Of a stretch of DNA of 64,000 nucleotides, positions 59,601-64,000 are shown piece after piece; within the stretch, counting starts at the first letter, position 1; every line of letters starts with the position of its first letter. Under the pieces are notes generated by a model, which was not told where the DNA came from, ran no database searches, and was given only the letters and a program-made list of their open reading frames with translations. The stretch comes from DATBDN01 sp963715995 (GTDB lineage Bacteria; Actinomycetota; Thermoleophilia; Solirubrobacterales; Thermoleophilaceae). The stretch spans positions 62,001 to 126,000 of the forward strand of contig OY970283.1 in the NCBI GenBank assembly GCA_963715995.1. Direction: 5' to 3'. Both the position numbers and the translations under genes were made by a program.

Positions 59601-62096
59601 GACACCGAGACGGTCACCGTCAACTTCCGCGACGATCACTATCAGCCACTGGCCAACAAGCCACTGACCTACGACATCAGCGGCCCGAACGCCGTCACCG
59701 GCAAGACCGTGACCACCAACGCGGCGGGCAGCGCGCAGATCTCGTGGGTCGGCGACGAGTCCAGCGACCAGGACGGCTACAGCGTCGACCAGCTGACCGT
59801 CTTCCAGGACACCAATGCCAACGGCACTCCCGACCCTGGCGAGCATGCGAGCGATCCGATGGTCATGTACTGGAGCTCGCGCCTGACCCAGGTGAGCAGC
59901 CAGTTGTCGCGCAACACCGGCCAGCAGGAGACCGCCACCTACAAGCTGGTCGGCCTCGACGGGACGACCCCGGTGGCCAGCACGCCGCTTGCGTACTCGA
60001 TCACCGGGGCGAACCCGGCGAGCGGAACGGTCACGACCAACGCGAGCGGCGTGGCGCAGCTCCAGTGGACGGGCCTGGCAGGCGGCGAGGATGACGTGAC
60101 CGTCTGGCAGGACCTCGACAGCGACGGAGTCCGCGATCGCGGCGAGCCGGTCGACACCAGCGTCGCCGTTTACTGGCAGGGCCAGATCACGTTCTCGCCC
60201 ACGCAGGCCTCGGCGAAGTACCAGGGCGCCGGCCAGTCGCAGGTCGTGTCGGTCTCGAACGTGGGCAACCACCCGATGCACTACGAGGTGTTCGGGGCCA
60301 ACCCGGTCGCCGAGCAGGCTGTGCCCGGCTCGCACCAGATCACGCTCGATGGGGCCAGCGCAGGCACCGACAGCCTGTGGGTGTGGGCCGACGTGAACAA
60401 CGACAGCGTCTACGACTCGGGCGATGCCGACGGCTACTTCAACATGGTCTGGAAGTCACGCATCGGCGTGTCCGGTGGCGGCGGCGGGCATGTCGCCGGC
60501 GGCCACGTGCAGTTCACGGCCACGCTGCTGGACTCGAGCGGCGACGCCGTGCTGAATGCGCCGGCCGATCTGAAGTACAAGATCGTGGGCGCCAACCCCA
60601 CGTCCAGCCCGCAGACCGTCCAAACGAGCAACCTCGGCAGCGCGCTGGTCGAGTGGGATGGCGACAACGCCGGCAGCGACGTCCTCACGGTCTGGAAGGA
60701 CGACGACAGCGACGGGCAGGTGGACCCCGGTGAGTTCACCACGACCAAGACCGTGAGCTGGAGCGCGCCGCCGGTCGTGCTCACCCTCACCCACGTGAGC
60801 GGCGCCTCGGCCTACCAGGGCAATTCGCACGACGTGAACGTGAACGTGACCGGCATCAGCGTGCCGCCTGCCGGCTTCACCGTCCACTGGTCGGTCACGG
60901 GCGCGAACACGGCTTCCGGGACGGTGCAGACCGACGCCGCCGGCGCCGCCACCACGCCGATCACCTGGACGGGCTCGACCGACGGCACCGACACGCTCAC
61001 TGCCTACGCCGACGTGTCGGGCACGAACGGGGTGCGTGACAGCTACGACCCCGGCTCGACGACGCAGTTCACCTGGACACCGCTGCTCCAGGGCTCGGCG
61101 CCGACGAGCGACCAGACAGCGGGCGAGCAGCACACCGAGACGATTCACCTGGTCAACCCCAACGGCACGCCGGCCGCCAACGTGCTGATGCTGTACACGA
61201 TCACCGGCGCCAACCCGACCGGCGGCGTGCTGCAGGCGCGTGCGATCAGTGGCCGGATTGCCCCGCCGGTGCGCACGGCGCGCACCGACAACAACGGCGA
61301 CGCGGCGATCTCGTGGGTGGGTAGCAACCCCGCTGGCGGCACCGACACGATGGATGCCTACGGCGACACGGACTCGAGCGGCACCATCACGCCGAGCGAT
61401 CCGCACGCCCGGCGCACCGTCACCTGGCGCACGGCCAGTGCGGCCGGGAACGCCGGTGGCCCGAGCGGCGGGTCCCCTACCGGTTCGAGCTCCGCCGTCG
61501 TGGTTCCCGGTTCGATCAACGACATCGACGGACTGCTCGTGCCGCCGCCGCCCGTCGTCGCGAAGAGCGTGAACGTGGCGCCGGTGAAGGGCCACGTCTA
61601 CGTGAAGCTGCCCGGCAAGAAGAAGTTCATCGAGCTGCTCGACGCCGAGCAGATCCCGGTCGGGTCGATAGTCGACGTGCGCAAGGGCACCGTCGCGCTG
61701 ACCTCGGCGCAGAACCTGAAGGGCGGCATCGCGACCGCGCAGTTCTACTCGGGCGAGTTCCAGATCGGCCAGAAGCGCTCCGCCAAGCCGATCACGGACC
61801 TGACCCTGGTCGGGGGCAACTTCAAGGTGTGCGGAAAGGCTGCGAAGTCATCGCTGGGTCGTGCCGCTCGGAAGAAGAAGATCCGCGAGCTGTGGGGCAA
61901 GGGCCACGGCCTGTTCCGCACCAAGGGCAAGTTCGCATCGGCCACGATCAGAGGCACGCAGTACGACGTTGTCGACTACTGCGACGGCACGCTCATCAAG
62001 GTGACCCAGGGTATGGTCGCCGTGCAGAACTACAGGACGAACAAGACGACCGTGGTCAAGGCGCCGAAATCCCTCTTCATAGCGGCGAAGAAGTAG
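56685..62096 (+). CDS. Giant secreted protein: about ten Ig-like repeats with calcium loops, FecR-like C-terminus
   Basis: A 1803-residue exported protein. Signal peptide (TRHLMAAWTAALALAAVLAAPASA); residues about 27-500 form a large N-terminal region with no clear family but with a D-x-N-x-N-G loop (DLNDNGIHDSWEP). From about 530 to 1590 come roughly ten Ig-like domains of the Big_1/invasin type. Each ends in a W strand, and most carry a D-x-[DN]-x-[DN]-G-x-x-D acidic loop: DYNGNDVEDGNEP, DYNHNGEWDYSEP, DTNANGTPDPGEH, DLDSDGVRDRGEP, DVNNDSVYDSGDA, DDDSDGQVDPGEF. These are dockerin/EF-hand-like calcium loops. Residues about 1650-1803 are the FecR-like module (LWGKGHGLFRTKGKFASATI). Probably a calcium-stiffened adhesin or stalk. 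ATG at 56685. Confidence 0.83.
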   Translation: MSRTRHLMAAWTAALALAAVLAAPASADPQPGFDGQWVSLYSSGTGLFDAAFYAHHGGQESGLYSQNALTSGKGDAGIALTIYSADGSAATVYGLRGSQPLTPYAAPHLLDPLAAGTTMDPYDLVSSYVAGDYDIAGNCVGNPCLKVTENFQYGDDGNPNSQAGDDVLVKYHVDNEGDQAVRFRLTAAADVEPGYDEGGLGLHVAGPPQIVGTQNPAYGGEVALQESGARTFSHYQEDIAYRVWARIERPLSSGASGLSDSVNPAYGDKAVAAEWDNYNSVATPLAPGAGGADFQYLLLFHDWDPLSFTDPQPFDAPKLAVSGASVTVQTTAKNYDGTNDTAPVRWRVNSGPNAASVYNGPYTRVPAAGAATGGHADLTWQNTATDVNPFTGDDADAFVDLNDNGIHDSWEPADYRFVYWYDQVEIDPYDNNPEIGTNDPVDVGVYDSGSKSPQSLPFLYKVSGVGNPPSNSTVGAASCDPISGPCEYPDIDVTSNAPGDDWIDVWVNLNPGSGAGQDSDYTDPGEHRRMKITWQNYQLQLFPADQAAVHGSTATITARLRDENFDAVEGVSLHYTVSGPNGYSASGTTSPTVADAFGEYGAADVVLASPPTNGQSKVTVWQELGGSASAPDANDLIASSTIDWAAAPTTRFTLSPDATNKTVGAGAATVTATLLDDNGSADATPYTIVYRNNSGPDGFLGERTVTNGATGHATIPLNGVSAGTDHVSAYVDYNGNDVEDGNEPTATANVNWNDPISAYADSQTYAEGTEAGVYLQLYNPNGAPAPATHFTWSVTSGPNVGQAGAGDTGSGFDAGVGSFTYTGGMTQGIDVVHVSFTDAGDTHSTDVSVAWIDNLSVTGLPSDVSTGAKVSASITLLNASTTGPAPTGTAIAYNLGEAAGSGYAKTDSVETDAAGHATISWTPTVAGTDYLTAWADYNHNGEWDYSEPIEYQYVQVHNRVEVTPAIDSKWQGDTETVTVNFRDDHYQPLANKPLTYDISGPNAVTGKTVTTNAAGSAQISWVGDESSDQDGYSVDQLTVFQDTNANGTPDPGEHASDPMVMYWSSRLTQVSSQLSRNTGQQETATYKLVGLDGTTPVASTPLAYSITGANPASGTVTTNASGVAQLQWTGLAGGEDDVTVWQDLDSDGVRDRGEPVDTSVAVYWQGQITFSPTQASAKYQGAGQSQVVSVSNVGNHPMHYEVFGANPVAEQAVPGSHQITLDGASAGTDSLWVWADVNNDSVYDSGDADGYFNMVWKSRIGVSGGGGGHVAGGHVQFTATLLDSSGDAVLNAPADLKYKIVGANPTSSPQTVQTSNLGSALVEWDGDNAGSDVLTVWKDDDSDGQVDPGEFTTTKTVSWSAPPVVLTLTHVSGASAYQGNSHDVNVNVTGISVPPAGFTVHWSVTGANTASGTVQTDAAGAATTPITWTGSTDGTDTLTAYADVSGTNGVRDSYDPGSTTQFTWTPLLQGSAPTSDQTAGEQHTETIHLVNPNGTPAANVLMLYTITGANPTGGVLQARAISGRIAPPVRTARTDNNGDAAISWVGSNPAGGTDTMDAYGDTDSSGTITPSDPHARRTVTWRTASAAGNAGGPSGGSPTGSSSAVVVPGSINDIDGLLVPPPPVVAKSVNVAPVKGHVYVKLPGKKKFIELLDAEQIPVGSIVDVRKGTVALTSAQNLKGGIATAQFYSGEFQIGQKRSAKPITDLTLVGGNFKVCGKAAKSSLGRAARKKKIRELWGKGHGLFRTKGKFASATIRGTQYDVVDYCDGTLIKVTQGMVAVQNYRTNKTTVVKAPKSLFIAAKK

Positions 62097-62099
62097 CCG

Positions 62100-63035
62100 G
62101 TGCGCTTCGCCGTCGCCGTATTGGTGGCGTTCGTGCTGGTCGTCGGCTCCGCGTCCGCCGCGGAGCGTGACATCCGTGGCACCTGGATCTGCTGCACGAA
62201 CCCCACGGGTGGAGCGGGCAACTCCACCACGCTCATCACCAGCGAGGACCTGAACAGCGGGCAGTGGTCGGGCTGGGGCTACGGCGGCGGCTTCACGTGG
62301 CCTGTGTCCGGCACCCTCACCGGCAACCAGTTCACCGCCACGATCCCGTTCTACAACGAGCTGACGACCTACTCGGCTCAGTACAACGGCACCATCACCG
62401 GCAAGCGCATGGCCGCCACTTGGTCGGACAACCGCGGCCAAGGCGGCACCTGGACTGCAACCGAGGCCGCGGCGCCGCCGCCCCCGGTGGCCGGCGCGGA
62501 GCTGAACGCGAAGGTGGTGACGGGTGCGGTGAAGATCAAGCTGCCGGGCACCACGGCGTTCGTGGACCTGTCGAAGGTGGCAGTTCAGCTGCCGGTGGGC
62601 ACCGTGGTCGACACCACGAACGGCACGATTGCCTTGACAGCCGCGCAGAGCATCACTTCGAAGAAGACGGCGACGGCTGACTTCTACAAGGGTGTCTTCA
62701 AGATCGGGCAGAAGGCGACGAGACGCGCGGTCACGGACCTGGCGCTGACCGGCGGCAGCTTCGCTGCGTGCGGCGCCGCGAGCGCGGCCGGCGGCGCGGC
62801 GGCTGCGCAGAAAACGAAGGTCCGGATGCTCTGGGGCAAGGGCCATGGCCTGTTCCGGACCAGCGGCAGGTATGCGTCGGCCACCATCAGAGGCACGCAA
62901 TGGGAGACCGTCGACTACTGCGACGGCACCCTCGTCAAGGTCACCCAGGGCGCTGTGACCGTGCGCGACATCCCGCGCAAGCGCGACGTGACGGTCCGGG
63001 CAGGTCACCAGTACTTCGCGCGCGCGAAGCGCTGA
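62100..63035 (+). CDS. Secreted protein with FecR-like C-terminal module
   Basis: A 311-residue exported protein. Signal peptide RFAVAVLVAFVLVVGSASA (GTG start 3 bp after the previous stop). A short beta-rich N-domain (RDIRGTWICCTNPTGGAGN, GWGYGGGFTWPVSGTLTG, YSAQYNGTITGKRMAATWSDNRG) resembles small calycin- or lipocalin-like folds. Residues 150-311 repeat the FecR-like module of the two upstream genes: GTIALTAAQS, ADFYKGVFKIGQ, VTDLALTGGSF, LWGKGHGLFRTSGRYASATIRGTQWE, VDYCDGTLVKVTQGAVTV. Lies in an apparent unit with the giant protein; ends flush with the convergent kinase gene (63035|63036). Confidence 0.8.
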   Translation: MRFAVAVLVAFVLVVGSASAAERDIRGTWICCTNPTGGAGNSTTLITSEDLNSGQWSGWGYGGGFTWPVSGTLTGNQFTATIPFYNELTTYSAQYNGTITGKRMAATWSDNRGQGGTWTATEAAAPPPPVAGAELNAKVVTGAVKIKLPGTTAFVDLSKVAVQLPVGTVVDTTNGTIALTAAQSITSKKTATADFYKGVFKIGQKATRRAVTDLALTGGSFAACGAASAAGGAAAAQKTKVRMLWGKGHGLFRTSGRYASATIRGTQWETVDYCDGTLVKVTQGAVTVRDIPRKRDVTVRAGHQYFARAKR

Positions 63036-64000
63036 TCAGCCGACGACTGTGCCCTCGTCCGCCTGTGGTGACGGCTGCGCCGCGGCCGGCGGCGGTGCCA
63101 CCGTCGCGTATTCGACGGGGTCGATGCCGAGCGCGGTCACGGTCAGCTCCGCGAACAGGTTGCCGCGCTCGATGTCGTCGGCCGTGTAGGGGTTGCCGTC
63201 GCGGCGGTCGAGCACCGACAGCGTGCCGATCGCCCGCCGCCCCTGCTTGAGCGGGATCACGAGCATCGTGTACGGCACGTAGCCGGTGCCGGCGGCGATC
63301 TGCGCCTGGAAGCGCGCGTCGTTGCGGCAGTCGGGCACCGCCAGCCCCTCGCCCGACTCGACGACCGAGCCGGCCAGGCCCTTGCCCGGAGGCAGGCGCA
63401 CGCCGACGATCTCCTTCGCCCCGGCGCCCCAGGAGGCCTGGTAGACCAGCTCCTTGGTCACGGGGTCCACGAGCGCGATCGAGCACGCGGCGGCTTCGAA
63501 GACACCCGCGGAGGTCTTGACGATCGCCTCGAGCAGGTTCGGCTGGATGTCGGGGCGGTCGACGGCGGACAGGGCCAGCGACTCGCCCTGCGATGCCGCC
63601 AGCGGGATGCCGAGCGCGTCCGCGAACGCGGCGCACGACGAGGTCCGGCGCTCGGGCAGCAGCTCCAGGCCGGCGCGGATGCAGCTCTCCAGGTCCGCCC
63701 CGGCGCCCGCCACGACCGAGCCGAGCGGCGTGGGGTCGCCATAGACGGGCGGCTTGCCGGTGAGCAGCGTCCAGAGCGTCGCTGCCAGGCTGAAGACGTC
63801 CGAGCGCGCCGAGACCGTGCCGCCCGCGAACACCTCGGGCGCCATGAAGCGCGGGGTGCCGATGCCGACCGTGCCCTGGTCGACCTCCTCTTCGTCGCCC
63901 ATCTGGCGCGCGACGCCGAAGTCGACCAGCACGACGCCCTCCTTGTCGGGGGCGTCGATCAGGTTCGCGGGCTTGACGTCGCGGTGGACGATCTGCTGGT
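63036..64000 (-). CDS. Ser/Thr protein kinase with C-terminal GAF domain, 5' part outside window
   Basis: The C-terminal 320 or so residues are seen. The first residues in the window contain the catalytic loop HRDVKPANL (near 63950-63990) and DFGVARQMG, then the activation segment VGIGTPRFMAPEV and SDVFSLAATLWTLLTGKPP, so this is a Hanks-type kinase. From about 180 residues on there is a GAF domain: SAGVFEAAACSIALVDPVTKELVY, GVRLPPGKGLAGSVVESGEGLAVPDCRNDARF and TMLVIPLKQGRRAIGTLSVLDRRDGNPYTADDIE. No membrane segment or PASTA repeats are seen in this part. Kinase-GAF fusion suggests that ligand binding controls the kinase. The N-lobe lies beyond 64000. Confidence 0.9.
   Translation of the reverse strand, partial: QQIVHRDVKPANLIDAPDKEGVVLVDFGVARQMGDEEEVDQGTVGIGTPRFMAPEVFAGGTVSARSDVFSLAATLWTLLTGKPPVYGDPTPLGSVVAGAGADLESCIRAGLELLPERRTSSCAAFADALGIPLAASQGESLALSAVDRPDIQPNLLEAIVKTSAGVFEAAACSIALVDPVTKELVYQASWGAGAKEIVGVRLPPGKGLAGSVVESGEGLAVPDCRNDARFQAQIAAGTGYVPYTMLVIPLKQGRRAIGTLSVLDRRDGNPYTADDIERGNLFAELTVTALGIDPVEYATVAPPPAAAQPSPQADEGTVVG

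Overview
The window is 64 kb of high-G+C bacterial chromosome. Several things point to an actinobacterium of the Thermoleophilia/Solirubrobacterales type: GTG and TTG starts are common, a -10-like box often lies 6-9 nt before the start codon (leaderless mRNAs), there is an F420-type (Ddn-like) flavoenzyme and a complete 14-subunit nuo operon, and many secreted proteins end in Lys-rich tails or FecR-like modules. This placement is an inference from gene content; no rRNA is present.

Layout. 1-10.5 kb: accessory genes, namely the 3' part of a phospholipase D-family gene, a cupin, an S53 peptidase, a thrombospondin-type-3 protein, a Ddn-like protein, three repeat-rich secreted proteins or small proteins, and a PadR regulator with a membrane protein. 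10.5-15.9 kb: a 5.3-kb genomic island in the 3' end of tRNA-Arg(ACG), bounded by 40-43-bp copies of the tRNA 3' half. It carries two large genes, a Rossmann/FAD-type protein and a protein with an Mrr-like nuclease domain, a winged helix and a PIN nuclease domain. I consider this the best candidate for an undescribed (probably defence) system. 15.9-25.9 kb: tRNA-Ser(GCT), a DUF2993 lipid-binding protein, pilT, a REC-PAS-GGDEF cyclase, an APC permease, a VOC protein, tRNA-Ser(TGA) next to an apparently frameshifted serS, a lipoprotein cytochrome c, an RsbW-like kinase and a CPA-type antiporter.

25.9-40.9 kb: nuoABCDEFGHIJKL followed by one continuous nuoM-nuoN reading frame, all tightly overlapping on the + strand; nuoG contains a long low-complexity linker holding a terminator-like palindrome. 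40.9-43.8 kb: P5C dehydrogenase and proline dehydrogenase (proline to glutamate, feeding electrons to the chain), sharing a 24-bp divergent control region with an MFS exporter. 45.0-51.8 kb: a tandem ThyX-like protein, two arylsulfotransferase-family paralogues and a convergent sulfatase. 51.8-55.2 kb: an RTX calcium-binding protein, rpe and acs. 55.3-63.0 kb: three consecutive secreted proteins that share a FecR-like C-terminal module, the middle one 1803 aa with about ten Ig-like repeats carrying calcium-loop motifs. 63.0-64 kb: the 3' part of a Ser/Thr kinase-GAF gene.

A dispersed non-coding repeat occurs twice (23.2-23.8 kb and 49.7-50.3 kb), each time directly downstream of a minus-strand gene. 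It consists of a long hairpin, three inverted repeats phased at about 50 bp, and a C-rich tract.
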